Part shown: in pieces, positions 25,818-34,785 of the stretch
Numbering within the stretch: position 1 is the stretch's first letter
Layout of the letters: each line of letters begins with the position of its first letter
DNA from: JAWLHJ01 sp039587535
Lineage (GTDB): Bacteria > Gemmatimonadota > Gemmatimonadetes > Longimicrobiales > Gaopeijiaceae
Direction: 5' to 3'
NCBI GenBank assembly: GCA_039587535.1
Contig: JBDHIF010000012.1
Span: forward strand, 62,001-126,000
DNA length: 64,000 nucleotides
The notes under the pieces: model-generated
Told to the model about the DNA's origin: nothing
Seen by the model: the letters and a program-made list of their open reading frames with translations, nothing else
Databases searched by the model: none
Position numbers and translations under genes: made by a program

Positions 25818-27890
25818 ATGCCGCCTCAAGCTTTGACTACCTGCAAGCCCTCGTCTCGCCGCCTATTAGTGACCCTCGTCGCCCTGGTGCTGACGTCCTG
25901 CGGTGGTCCTCCGCCTGCTGGGGGCAACGGCGTGGTTCCGGCCGCAGAAGAAGACGGAGCTTCGTCGAACGTGGTCGACTCGCGGGAAGCCGAGAGCCTG
26001 GCTGAAGACGTTGTGGCGGAGGAGCGGGCTGACCAGCTCAGGCCGACCGAGGTCGACGAGCTTTTGGACGAGTCGACGGCGGAAGCCCAATCCGGCGGGA
26101 TCCGATCCGGTGGCGATGTCGGCCCGGCTCAGGGAGTGACGCCCAGAGAGTCGGTGAGCGCCCCGGAAATGGTCGCCGAGGAGCGGGAGTGGGCATGGGC
26201 CGAGGGTATCCTCGCCGGGCTGACGCTGCGGCAGAAGGTCGGCCAGCTCATGATGCCCTGGGTCCTGGGAGACTACGCGCCGGCGGGATCTGCCAGTCAC
26301 GAGCGGATCGCCCGCATGATCGAGGAGGACGGGGTCGGCGGTGTGATCATGTCCGTCGGCACGCCCACCGAGGTGGCGGTGAAGTTGAATGACCTCCAGG
26401 GGCACGCTCAGGTCCCGCTGCTGGTGGCCGCGGATCTGGAGACCGGCGCGGGATTTCGGATGAGCGGCGCGGTCCACACTCCGGGCAACATCAACCTCGG
26501 TGGCGCCACGAACTTCCCCACGCTCATGGCGGTGGGGGCCACGGGGAGCCCCCGGCTCGCGTACCAGATGGGACGGGTGACGGCGCTCGAGGCCAGGGCC
26601 GTGGGTATCCACGTGCCCTTCGCTCCCGTGCTGGATGTCAACAACAACCCCGACAACCCCATCATCAACGTGCGGGCGTTCGGTGAGAATCCGGAGGACG
26701 TCTCGCGCATGGGGGCGGCGTTCGTGGCGGGGATCCAGGATCATGGGGCCATCGCCACGGGCAAGCACTTCCCAGGGCACGGGGATACGGACGTGGACTC
26801 CCACATCGCCCTCCCCGTCATACGCCACGACCGCGCACGGATGGACTCGGTCGAGCTCAGGCCATTCAAGGCGGCCATCGACGCGGGTATGGGAGCGATC
26901 ATGACCGCGCACATCTCGGTTCCCGGCCTGAATGGTGGTGGGAGCGAGCCCGCGACCCTGTCCTCCAGCGTGCTCCAGGATCTCCTCCGTGAGGATCTGG
27001 GATTCGACGGGCTCATCTTCACCGACGCCATGGACATGAGCGCCATCGCCCGGGGGCGGACCTCGGCTGAAGCTGCGGTGCGGGCTGTGGAGGCCGGTGC
27101 AGACGTGATCCTGATGCCGGCATCGGTTCCCGGCGCCATCGACGGGATCGTCGAGGCGGTCGAGGAGGGGCGGATTCCCGAGTCCCGCATCGATCGATCC
27201 GTCCGGAGGATTCTCCGGACCAAGGCGTCCCTGGGGCTGGACACCCTGAGGACGGTTCCGATCGAGGGTCTCAAGCAGGTGGTCGGCGTCCCGGCGCATA
27301 CCGAGCTGGCCGAGCAGGTCGCGGAGCGATCCATCACCGTGCTCAAGAACGATCGCGGCCTTCTTCCGCTTGCCGGGACCCGCTCCGCTCGCGTGCTATC
27401 GGTGACCTACCGGCGATCCAACGACCTTCTGGCCGGGCGCTCGTTCGACGCCCAGCTCAGATCGGTGTACCCTCGGCTGTCGACTTTCGAGCTGGATCGC
27501 GGGTCGAGCCCTGATCGCTACGACGACCTGTGGGACCGGGTGGATCAGTATGCTCTGGTGGTTGTGAGCACCTACGTGACCGCTGTCTCCTACCAGGGAT
27601 CGGTCGCCGTGCCGGAAGAGCTCTCGAGCTTCATTCGCCGCCTGGGCGAGGCCGGCGTGCCTCACGTGGTGGTCTCGTTCGGGAATCCGTACCTCATCCG
27701 TGACTTCCCCTCCGCCCAGTCGTACGTGCTCGCGTGGAGTGGCTCACAGGTCAGCCAGCGCGCAGCAGGGCGCGCCTTGTTCGGGTCCTTCCGGATCTCG
27801 GGACGAGTTCCCACGCGGATTCCTCCGTTGTTCGAGATCGGAGAAGGGATCACCATTCCGCCGAGGAGCCGGAGCGCCAGTGACGGCTGA
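25818..27890 (+). CDS. nagZ: GH3 beta-N-acetylglucosaminidase, lipoprotein
   Basis: A 690-residue exported hydrolase. ATG 25818 opens a signal peptide with lipobox LTSC. An acidic linker of about 100 residues then separates the lipid anchor from the GH3 TIM barrel (from about 135). The NagZ-type catalytic loop KHFPGHGDTDVDSH sits near 315 and the nucleophile Asp in FTDAMDM near 401. A second alpha/beta domain follows (about 480-690). NagZ removes GlcNAc from muropeptides. It is about twice the length of cytoplasmic NagZ and overlaps the next gene by 11 nt. Confidence 0.87.
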   Translation: MPPQALTTCKPSSRRLLVTLVALVLTSCGGPPPAGGNGVVPAAEEDGASSNVVDSREAESLAEDVVAEERADQLRPTEVDELLDESTAEAQSGGIRSGGDVGPAQGVTPRESVSAPEMVAEEREWAWAEGILAGLTLRQKVGQLMMPWVLGDYAPAGSASHERIARMIEEDGVGGVIMSVGTPTEVAVKLNDLQGHAQVPLLVAADLETGAGFRMSGAVHTPGNINLGGATNFPTLMAVGATGSPRLAYQMGRVTALEARAVGIHVPFAPVLDVNNNPDNPIINVRAFGENPEDVSRMGAAFVAGIQDHGAIATGKHFPGHGDTDVDSHIALPVIRHDRARMDSVELRPFKAAIDAGMGAIMTAHISVPGLNGGGSEPATLSSSVLQDLLREDLGFDGLIFTDAMDMSAIARGRTSAEAAVRAVEAGADVILMPASVPGAIDGIVEAVEEGRIPESRIDRSVRRILRTKASLGLDTLRTVPIEGLKQVVGVPAHTELAEQVAERSITVLKNDRGLLPLAGTRSARVLSVTYRRSNDLLAGRSFDAQLRSVYPRLSTFELDRGSSPDRYDDLWDRVDQYALVVVSTYVTAVSYQGSVAVPEELSSFIRRLGEAGVPHVVVSFGNPYLIRDFPSAQSYVLAWSGSQVSQRAAGRALFGSFRISGRVPTRIPPLFEIGEGITIPPRSRSASDG

Positions 27891-30800
27891 GCCGGGCGGG
27901 CTCGCCACAAGTCTGGTGAGGCGCCTGGGCGCCGTCTTCACCCTTTTGACCACGGCGTCTTGCGGCGGTCTACCCGAGCCGGGGGCCCCCGGCTCGGAGC
28001 GTCCGGCCGAGGTCGCGAGCCCACTCCGGCCCGCGTCCGCCCTGGACGCCGAAGCGTGGGCGTGGATCGAGGAGACGCTGGAGGGCCTTTCGTTGGAGAA
28101 GCTGGCTGCCCAGCTCGTCATCGAATGGGTCCCCGGTGGGTACGCGGCCCCCACCAGTCCGGACTTCGAGCCTCTTCGAGCGTGGGTAGCCGACGAGGGC
28201 ATCGGCGGAGTGTCGCCGTCCATCGGAACGCCGCATGCCTATGCGGCGAAGCTGAACGCGCTGCAACGTGTTGCGGACGTTCCGCTTCTGGTGGCCTCCG
28301 ACTTCGAGAACGGGGGCCCTGGAATGCGCCTGAGCGGGACGTACGCACTGCCCTCGCTGCTCCCGCAGGGCGGAGGCACGGCCTTTCCGCCGACCATGGC
28401 GTTCGGTGCTGCGCGAGACGAACGACTCGCCTATGAGTATGGACGGATCACGGCGCTGGAGGCCCGCGCGGCGGGGGTCCACATCCTGTTCGCTCCCGTC
28501 CTGGACGTGAACTCGAATCCGGACAACCCGGTCATCTCCACCCGGTCGTTCGGGGCTGATCCGGAGGCCGTGGCGAGGATGGGAGTCGCCTTCATCCGGG
28601 GCGCCCATGCGGGTGGCGCTCTTACGACGGCGAAACACTTCCCGGGCCATGGGGACACCTCGGTGGACTCCCACCTGGGGCTGCCCGTCATCGGCGCCGA
28701 CCGCGAACGCCTCGACTCGTTGGAGCTGGTCCCGTTCCGGCGGGCGATCGAGGAGGGCGTCGACGGTGTCATGACCGCTCACGTGCAGCTCCCGGGGATC
28801 CTCGGCACGGGCTCGGCTCCGGCGACGCTCTCCGAGCCGCTCCTCACCGGCCTGCTCCGCGACGAGCTCCGATTCGACGGTCTGGTGCTCACCGATGCGT
28901 TGACCATGCGGGCCATCACTGACATGTACGGGATCGAAGAGGCGTCCGTCCGCGCTTTGGAGGCGGGGGCCGACGTGATCCTTGCGCCGAGGGCGGTCGT
29001 GGAGGTCGTCGCGGCTGTGGTGGCCGCCGTGCTGGGAGGACGTCTGGAGCGGGATCGCCTGGAGCGATCGGCACGGCGCATTCTCGAGCTGAAGGCGCGG
29101 CTCGGTCTGCACCGAAATCGGACGGTGTCGTTGGATCGGGTGGACCGAGTGGTGGGATCAGGAGCGCACCTGGCCTTGGCCGATACGGTGGCGTCCCGGT
29201 CCATGACGCTGGTCCGTGACGACCTGGGCCTTCTTCCCCTGACCGGGCCCGTCGTGCACATCCAGTACGCACCGTCCACGTGGCTCTGGGCCGGGGCGGC
29301 GTTCTCCCCGGGCCTCGGGGAGCGGATGCCGGGAGTGCCCGAGGTGCGCCTCGACGAGCGGAGTGATTCAGCCGCTTACGACGCGGCAGCATCGACCCTG
29401 GCGTCGCTCGGGCCAGACGGCGTGGCGTTGGTCACCGCGTATGTGCCGCCTTCCGCTGGGTCGGGCCCCGAAGCCCTTCCCGAGGCGTTCGTGAGGCTCA
29501 TGGACGAGCACGCCGACCCGGCCCGTACGGCAGTCGTGGCATTGGGGAATCCATACGTCCTCTCGGCGCTTCCGCTGTCGGGGACCTTCCTGGTGGGTTG
29601 GGGTGATCGGGAGGTGTCTCAGCGGGCAGCGCTCGGGGCCTTGTTCGGTGAAGAAGCCGTCACCGGTCGCCTCCCTATTCCGCTGCCTCAGGGGTACGCC
29701 ATAGGGCACGGTCTTCAGCGGGAGAAGGTCGCGACGCGGGTGACCGTTCGGACGACCGACGATCCCCTGGTCGCCGCAGGGATCGCAGCGGGAGGAAACG
29801 GCACCGACGTCGATGCCGCGCTCCGTACCGCCGACCCGACGGCTGTCGGCATGGTCCCCGAGCTTGGTGCCCGCCTGGACTCCATCGTCGGGGTGGCGTT
29901 GGCGGACTCTGCGGCTTCGGGGGTCGCTCTGGCCGTGGGTCGTCATGGGCGCTTGGTGCATCTCGCCGGTTACGGTGAGCTCGCCTGGGGAAGCGGTCGC
30001 CCGGTGACACCCAGGTCTATCTTCGACCTGGCCTCGGTCTCGAAGGTCGTCGGGACGACCACTGCGATCATGCTGTTGGTCCAGGAGGGGCAGGTGGATC
30101 TCGACGCGCCGGTCGTGTCCTACCTTGCCGAGTGGGCTCGTGGCGATGCGCGGAAGACCGCGGTCACCGTGCGTGACCTCCTGCTCCATCGGGCCGGCCT
30201 TCCGCCGTTCCGTAGGTGGTTCTTCGACCTGGAGGGCACCGCTGCATATCGATCCGCCGTGGCGGACGAGCCTCTGGAGCGCGCCCCGGGCGAAGCCACG
30301 GTGTACTCCGACATGGGACCGATGTCCCTGGCGTGGATCGTTGAAGAGGTCGCCGGCCGGACCCTGGACGATTTCCTCCAGGAGCGGGTCTGGGGCCCTC
30401 TGGGCATGAGCGAGACGATGTATCGCCCGGACCCTGAGCTTCTGACCCGTATCGCCGCCACCGAGGAAGACCGGGTGTGGCGCAACGGGCTGGTTTGGGG
30501 TCGCGTCCACGACGAGAACGCGGACGCCATGGGCGGGGTGGCGGGTCACGCGGGTCTGTTCAGCACGGCCCTGGATCTCTCCGTCTTCGCACACATGATG
30601 CTGAACCTTGGCACCGCTCCGGCGTGTGCGCCGGGCGGCGTGGTGGGAGAGCCCTGTCCGGTGAGGCGACCGGCGCCGGTGCAGCTGCTCCCGGAAGACA
30701 TGGTGGAGCGCTTCACCAGGCGCTTCGACGGTACGTCGTCCAGGGCGCTCGGGTGGGACACGCCGGATGGCCGCTCGTCGGCGGGTGATTTCTTCACGAC

Positions 30801-30999
30801 GTCGGCGTTCGGTCACACGGGGTATACCGGAACGTCTCTGTGGATCGATCCCGAGCTCGACCTCTGGGTCGTCCTGCTCACGAACCGTGTCCACCCATCA
30901 CGGGAGAACCAGCGACACGTGCCCCTGCGCAGCGCGGTGCATGACGCCGCGGCCCTTGCCGTCACCGACCGACCCGTCCTACCCCGCGAAGGGGGCTGA
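27880..30999 (+). CDS. GH3 glucosaminidase fused to S12 beta-lactamase-like hydrolase
   Basis: A 1039-residue two-enzyme lipoprotein starting at GTG 27880, with lipobox TASC. The first part (about 40-600) is a NagZ-type GH3 unit with KHFPGHGDTSVDSH near 251 and LTDALTM near 337. The second (about 660-1030) is a PF00144 serine hydrolase: SVSK (SxxK) near 718, YSD in place of YxN, and HTG near 977. B. subtilis AmiE, the MurNAc-L-Ala amidase working with NagZ and NamZ, belongs to this fold, so the fusion may release both the sugar and the stem peptide. Amidase activity is inference; an esterase is possible. Confidence 0.85.
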   Translation: MTAEPGGLATSLVRRLGAVFTLLTTASCGGLPEPGAPGSERPAEVASPLRPASALDAEAWAWIEETLEGLSLEKLAAQLVIEWVPGGYAAPTSPDFEPLRAWVADEGIGGVSPSIGTPHAYAAKLNALQRVADVPLLVASDFENGGPGMRLSGTYALPSLLPQGGGTAFPPTMAFGAARDERLAYEYGRITALEARAAGVHILFAPVLDVNSNPDNPVISTRSFGADPEAVARMGVAFIRGAHAGGALTTAKHFPGHGDTSVDSHLGLPVIGADRERLDSLELVPFRRAIEEGVDGVMTAHVQLPGILGTGSAPATLSEPLLTGLLRDELRFDGLVLTDALTMRAITDMYGIEEASVRALEAGADVILAPRAVVEVVAAVVAAVLGGRLERDRLERSARRILELKARLGLHRNRTVSLDRVDRVVGSGAHLALADTVASRSMTLVRDDLGLLPLTGPVVHIQYAPSTWLWAGAAFSPGLGERMPGVPEVRLDERSDSAAYDAAASTLASLGPDGVALVTAYVPPSAGSGPEALPEAFVRLMDEHADPARTAVVALGNPYVLSALPLSGTFLVGWGDREVSQRAALGALFGEEAVTGRLPIPLPQGYAIGHGLQREKVATRVTVRTTDDPLVAAGIAAGGNGTDVDAALRTADPTAVGMVPELGARLDSIVGVALADSAASGVALAVGRHGRLVHLAGYGELAWGSGRPVTPRSIFDLASVSKVVGTTTAIMLLVQEGQVDLDAPVVSYLAEWARGDARKTAVTVRDLLLHRAGLPPFRRWFFDLEGTAAYRSAVADEPLERAPGEATVYSDMGPMSLAWIVEEVAGRTLDDFLQERVWGPLGMSETMYRPDPELLTRIAATEEDRVWRNGLVWGRVHDENADAMGGVAGHAGLFSTALDLSVFAHMMLNLGTAPACAPGGVVGEPCPVRRPAPVQLLPEDMVERFTRRFDGTSSRALGWDTPDGRSSAGDFFTTSAFGHTGYTGTSLWIDPELDLWVVLLTNRVHPSRENQRHVPLRSAVHDAAALAVTDRPVLPREGG

Positions 31000-31014
31000 C
31001 CTGAGGATCTCGCC

Positions 31015-32463
31015 ATGACCGCGTTTACGGGCCTCGACCTCGTCGTGCTGGTCGCCTACCTCCTCGGCGTGACGCTATGGGGTGCCTGGCTGGGCCGTGG
31101 TCAGAAGGGCGGGCGGGACTACTTCTTGGGAAGTCGATCACTGCCCTGGTTCGCCGTGATGCTGTCCGTGGTGGCGACCGAGACGAGCACGCTCACGTTC
31201 CTGAGCATTCCGGGCGTCTCGTACATGGGTAGCCTGGTCTTCCTGCAGCTCACCTTCGGATATCTCGTGGGCAGGTTGGTCGTCGCGGGTGTTCTTCTGC
31301 CGGCCTATTACCGCGGAGAGCTCGCAACCGCCTATGCGCTCCTGGAGTCACGCTTCGGCGTGGCCACCCGCCGGTTCACTTCGGCCATCTTCATGGTGAC
31401 TCGACTCCTGGCGGACTCCGTACGCCTCTTCGCCACGGCCATCCCGCTGGCGCTGATCACCGGATGGCCCTACCCGCTCTCCATCGTGGTCATCGGTGTG
31501 CTCACGGTGGTTTACACGTACTTCGGAGGCATCAAGGCCGTGGTGTGGGTGGACGCCGTGCAGATGGGGCTCTACCTGCTCGGTGCGGCGGTCGCGTTGG
31601 TCGCCGTTCAGCTCCTCATGCCCGACGGTTGGGGAGGGGTGCTGACCGAGGCCGCCGCGGCCGGAAAGCTGGATGTGCTGGACTTCTCCTGGAGCCTGAG
31701 CACGACCTACACCGTCTGGGCCGGGGTCCTGGGCGGCGCCTTCCTGACCATGGCGTCCCACGGGACGGACCAGCTCATCGTCCAGCGATTGCTGACGTGC
31801 CGGGACCGCACGTCGGCGCAGCGGGCGCTGGTGGGAAGCGGAGTCGTGGTCGTCCTCCAGTTCCTGCTCTTCCTGCTCGTGGGACTCGGTCTCTGGGGGT
31901 ACTACGGTGGGCGGGAGTTCGCTCTGCCGGACGAGATCTTCGCGCGCTTCATCGTGGAGGCGCTCCCGGTCGGCCTGACCGGCCTGCTGATCGCCGGGGT
32001 GTTCGCCGCAGCCATGAGCTCCCTCTCGTCGTCCATCAACTCCCTCGCGTCTGCGACCGCGTACGACTACTGGGCGCCCATGGTGGGTGCCGCGGACGAC
32101 GAGGAGCGGATCTTCCGTGCGGGCCGCATCTTCACCCTCGTCTGGGCTGGATTGTTGGTTGGAGGCGCCATTCTGTTCATCCCCCTCTCGCAAGGCACCT
32201 CCGCCGTGGAGGTGGCGCTGGGGATCGCCTCATTGGTGTACGGCGGTCTTCTGGGCGTCTTCGCGCTCGGCGTGCTCACCAAGCGGGCGGGGCAGGCCGC
32301 TGCCATGTTCGGCATCGCTGTGGGGATCGGCGTGGTCACGCTGCTTCGGGATACCATGGCGTACCCGTGGTACGTGCCCACCGGTAGCATCGTGACCTTC
32401 TCGGTGGGATGGCTGGTGGGCCGCTTCTTCCCGCGGCGACCGCACCCTTCAGCAGCGTCCTGA
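31015..32463 (+). CDS. Sodium:solute symporter (SSS family)
   Basis: A 482-residue protein with about 13 transmembrane helices. Family signatures include GRGQKGGRDYFLGSRSLPW near the start, SVVATETSTLTFLSIPG, the central FGGIKAVVWVDAVQ, and FAAAMSSLSSSINSLAS near the sodium site. It starts 16 nt after the GH3-S12 fusion and 2 nt before a sugar kinase, so it probably imports GlcNAc, MurNAc or related products with sodium. The substrate is inferred from context only. Confidence 0.88.
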   Translation: MTAFTGLDLVVLVAYLLGVTLWGAWLGRGQKGGRDYFLGSRSLPWFAVMLSVVATETSTLTFLSIPGVSYMGSLVFLQLTFGYLVGRLVVAGVLLPAYYRGELATAYALLESRFGVATRRFTSAIFMVTRLLADSVRLFATAIPLALITGWPYPLSIVVIGVLTVVYTYFGGIKAVVWVDAVQMGLYLLGAAVALVAVQLLMPDGWGGVLTEAAAAGKLDVLDFSWSLSTTYTVWAGVLGGAFLTMASHGTDQLIVQRLLTCRDRTSAQRALVGSGVVVVLQFLLFLLVGLGLWGYYGGREFALPDEIFARFIVEALPVGLTGLLIAGVFAAAMSSLSSSINSLASATAYDYWAPMVGAADDEERIFRAGRIFTLVWAGLLVGGAILFIPLSQGTSAVEVALGIASLVYGGLLGVFALGVLTKRAGQAAAMFGIAVGIGVVTLLRDTMAYPWYVPTGSIVTFSVGWLVGRFFPRRPHPSAAS

Positions 32464-32465
32464 CG

Positions 32466-33377
32466 GTGGCATCGATCCGCGTCGGTGTGGACGTCGGCGG
32501 CACCGATGCGGTGGCGGTCGTCGTGGATGCGGGCGGGCGGGAGCTCGGTCGCGCTCGAGCTGCGGGTGCCGTAGCCAGCCCTACGTCCGTGGACGCGGCC
32601 GCCGCGGCGGTCGAGCGCGCCGTTACGGAGGCCCTGGCGGCGGCAGGTCAGGCCGGCCCGGCGGATGCGATATGGGCGGGGGTGGCTGGGGCCGGGACCG
32701 AGGCTGTTCGGGCCGCCTTGGAGGCGACCCTGGTGGACCGTGGCATCGCCCGACGTCTTCGCGTCGGCACGGACGTGGAGGCGGCCTTCGAGAGTGCGTT
32801 CGGCGCGGGACCCGGACTCCTGCTCATTGCGGGGACCGGCTCCGTGGCCATGGCGCGTGATCGCAGTGGGCAGCTGTGGCGGGTCGGCGGATGGGGGCGG
32901 ATGCTGGGTGACGAGGGTGGCGGGTACTGGCTCGCCATGCAGGCCCTCGGTGCCCTGGCGCGGGCCGAGGACGGTCGAGCGCAGCGGACCGCCCTGCGCG
33001 ACGCAGTGCTGGTGCGGCTTGGCCTGGATACGCCCCGGGACCTTGTGGATTGGGTCGAGCGTGCCACCAAGGCCGACGTGGCTGCCTTGGCTCCCGTGGT
33101 GCTCGCTCAGGCGGAGCAAGGAGACCCGGTGGCCGCTTCCATCGTCACCGACGGGGCTGCGGCGCTCCGTAGCCACGTCATTGCGCTCCTCGACGCCATG
33201 GAGCGGGATGAAGGGGTTTCGGATTCCCTCGTGCTCGCCCTGTTCGGCGGTCTGATCGGCGACGGAGGTCCGCTGCGAACGACGTTGGAGCGAACTCTGG
33301 CGCCTCTCGGTCTACGCCTTCACCCGGGCCCGCTGGATCCAACCCTCGGTGCTACGGAGCTCGCCGCTCGGCTTTGA
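32466..33377 (+). CDS. BadF/BadG-type N-acetylhexosamine kinase
   Basis: A 303-residue ASKHA-fold kinase from GTG 32466. It shows the N-terminal phosphate loop DVGGTDAVAV, LIAGTGSVA, and GGWGRMLGDEGGGYWLA, the classic pattern of N-acetylglucosamine kinases of the BadF/BcrA family, which includes GlcNAc kinase and MurK. It would phosphorylate GlcNAc or MurNAc after uptake by the adjoining symporter. No MurQ etherase or NagA deacetylase is present here, so the later steps are elsewhere. It ends the island. Confidence 0.83.
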   Translation: MASIRVGVDVGGTDAVAVVVDAGGRELGRARAAGAVASPTSVDAAAAAVERAVTEALAAAGQAGPADAIWAGVAGAGTEAVRAALEATLVDRGIARRLRVGTDVEAAFESAFGAGPGLLLIAGTGSVAMARDRSGQLWRVGGWGRMLGDEGGGYWLAMQALGALARAEDGRAQRTALRDAVLVRLGLDTPRDLVDWVERATKADVAALAPVVLAQAEQGDPVAASIVTDGAAALRSHVIALLDAMERDEGVSDSLVLALFGGLIGDGGPLRTTLERTLAPLGLRLHPGPLDPTLGATELAARL

Positions 33378-33404
33378 GCCCGGACGCCCTCCCGAGCCCC
33401 TGGC

Positions 33405-33435
33405 CAGAGTGACATATACCGGCGCCAAAGTGACA
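33405..33435 (+). promoter_or_regulatory. Direct repeat pair upstream of hsp20
   Basis: CAGAGTGACA (33405-33414) and CAAAGTGACA (33426-33435) are 9 of 10 identical and begin exactly 21 bp apart, two helical turns. They lie in the 236-bp gap before the heat-shock gene, and a further partial copy (CGTGACA) is near 33530. They may be paired binding sites for a regulator. I saw no CIRCE element. Confidence 0.4.
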
Positions 33436-33613
33436 GACAGCGCCCCGTGGCACGCCTGAAGATCGTTCTTTCTGGCAGGATTTTCGGGCTTACCGCATGG
33501 CACGCCGGTTGCTCTTCACAGGGCGTGAACTCGTGACACGCGTCGCCCCACTCGGCGCTCACGCCCGGTGGGTGCGCACGAAGCGCAACGATCAATCTTG
33601 GGAGGAGGTCACC

Positions 33614-34075
33614 ATGGCCATCACTCGCTATCCGTTCCGGAATCCGTCCATCGCTCCTTGGCGTGAGTTCGAAGACATGTCGAGCCGCTTGGCCCGCCTC
33701 TTCGAGGACAGCCCCTTCCGCTCGCCGGAGAACGGGAGCCCCTGGGCGCCGTCCGTGAACGTGACGGAGACCAAGGACAGCCTCATTCTCACCGCCGAGC
33801 TCCCTGGCCTGAAGGAAGAGGACGTCTCCGTCGAGCTGGAGAACAATGTCCTTACCATCAGCGGCGAGAAGGTCGAGGAGCGAACCGAAGGTGAGGAGGA
33901 CCGTAAGTACCACGTGTGGGAGCGGAGCTACGGCGCATTTCGTCGGGCCTTCACGCTTCCGCGTACCGTGAAGTCCGACGAGATCTCGGCCACCTTCCGG
34001 AACGGGGTGCTCACCGTGGACATGCCCAAGGTCTCCGAGGCCAAGGGTCGACGGATCGAGATCTCCAAGGCCTGA
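33614..34075 (+). CDS. Small heat-shock protein, Hsp20/alpha-crystallin family
   Basis: A 153-residue chaperone. The alpha-crystallin domain (about 45-145) has VNVTETKDSLILTAELPG, LTISGEK and the GVLTVDMPK motif that closes the domain; an IEIS tail follows. It holds unfolding proteins in the cytoplasm. ATG 33614 is well supported by GGAGGAGG at 33601-33607; an upstream in-frame ATG at 33497 lacks conservation. Probably stress-induced from the repeat-containing gap upstream. Confidence 0.93.
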   Translation: MAITRYPFRNPSIAPWREFEDMSSRLARLFEDSPFRSPENGSPWAPSVNVTETKDSLILTAELPGLKEEDVSVELENNVLTISGEKVEERTEGEEDRKYHVWERSYGAFRRAFTLPRTVKSDEISATFRNGVLTVDMPKVSEAKGRRIEISKA

Positions 34076-34124
34076 TCATCGGCCGTGTGAGGACTGCCGC
34101 AGCGCAGTGCGGCGGCGCGGGTCA

Positions 34125-34156
34125 AAGCGGGTCGGGGGATCTCCTCCGGCCCGCTT
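34125..34156 (+). terminator. Hairpin after hsp20
   Basis: AAGCGGGTCGG (34125-34135) pairs with CCGGCCCGCTT (34146-34156), 11 bp including one G-U, around a 10-nt loop, about 50 nt after the Hsp20 stop. No long U-run follows, so it is a probable but not perfect intrinsic terminator. Confidence 0.55.
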
Positions 34157-34284
34157 CTGCTCGTGCGGCCGCGCCTGGTGCAGGGACGCCGGCAGGGCGG
34201 ATCGCCCACGGCTTGCTGGGAGGGCCCGACTCGAAGTAGGATCAAGGGATTGCGTAGTATCCGTCGACTCCGGAGGTTCGCCCC

Positions 34285-34785
34285 ATGCCGCCCGTCACAT
34301 TCACGCTCAACGGTGCACCCGTCACTGTCGATGCACCGCCCGAGATGCCCCTACTTTGGGTCCTGCGGGACCTCTTGGACCTCAAGGGCACGAAATTCGG
34401 TTGTGGAATCTCCGAGTGCGGAGCCTGCACGGTCCACGTGAACGGGCGCACGACCCGGAGCTGCCAGGTCCGGGTGGAGACCTTGGAAGGTGATGATGTC
34501 GTGACCATCGAGGGCCTCTCCCCGGACGGTAGCCATCCGCTACAGCAGGCCTGGAGGGAGCTCGACGTGCCGCAGTGCGGCTACTGCCAGTCGGGACAGC
34601 TGATGGCCGCTGCCGCGCTCCTGTCCAGGAACCCCAACCCCACGGACGACGACATCGATCGTGCCATGGAGCGCAACCTGTGCCGGTGTGGCACGTACGT
34701 GCGCATCCGGGAGGGAATCCATCGCGCCGCCTCGTCCATCGCCGACGAGGCGCAACAGGCCGGTAGTGCCGGGGAGGACGCATGA
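34285..34785 (+). CDS. 2Fe-2S subunit of molybdenum hydroxylase (IorA-like)
   Basis: A 166-residue electron-transfer subunit with two 2Fe-2S clusters. The N-terminal ferredoxin-type cluster uses C40, C45 and C48 (CGISECGAC) and C60; the C-terminal helical cluster uses C98, C101, C133 and C135 (CGYCQSGQ and CRCGTY). It belongs with isoquinoline 1-oxidoreductase, CoxS and xanthine dehydrogenase small subunits. No signal peptide of its own; it probably travels with the Tat-signalled large subunit, whose ATG overlaps this stop (ATGA). No FAD subunit is adjacent. Confidence 0.9.
   Translation: MPPVTFTLNGAPVTVDAPPEMPLLWVLRDLLDLKGTKFGCGISECGACTVHVNGRTTRSCQVRVETLEGDDVVTIEGLSPDGSHPLQQAWRELDVPQCGYCQSGQLMAAAALLSRNPNPTDDDIDRAMERNLCRCGTYVRIREGIHRAASSIADEAQQAGSAGEDA

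Noticed and set aside
33378..33613. CIRCE or sigma-32 site before hsp20
   Set aside because: No TTAGCACTC/GAGTGCTAA pair and no CTTGAAA/CCCCAT-type elements in the 236-bp gap.
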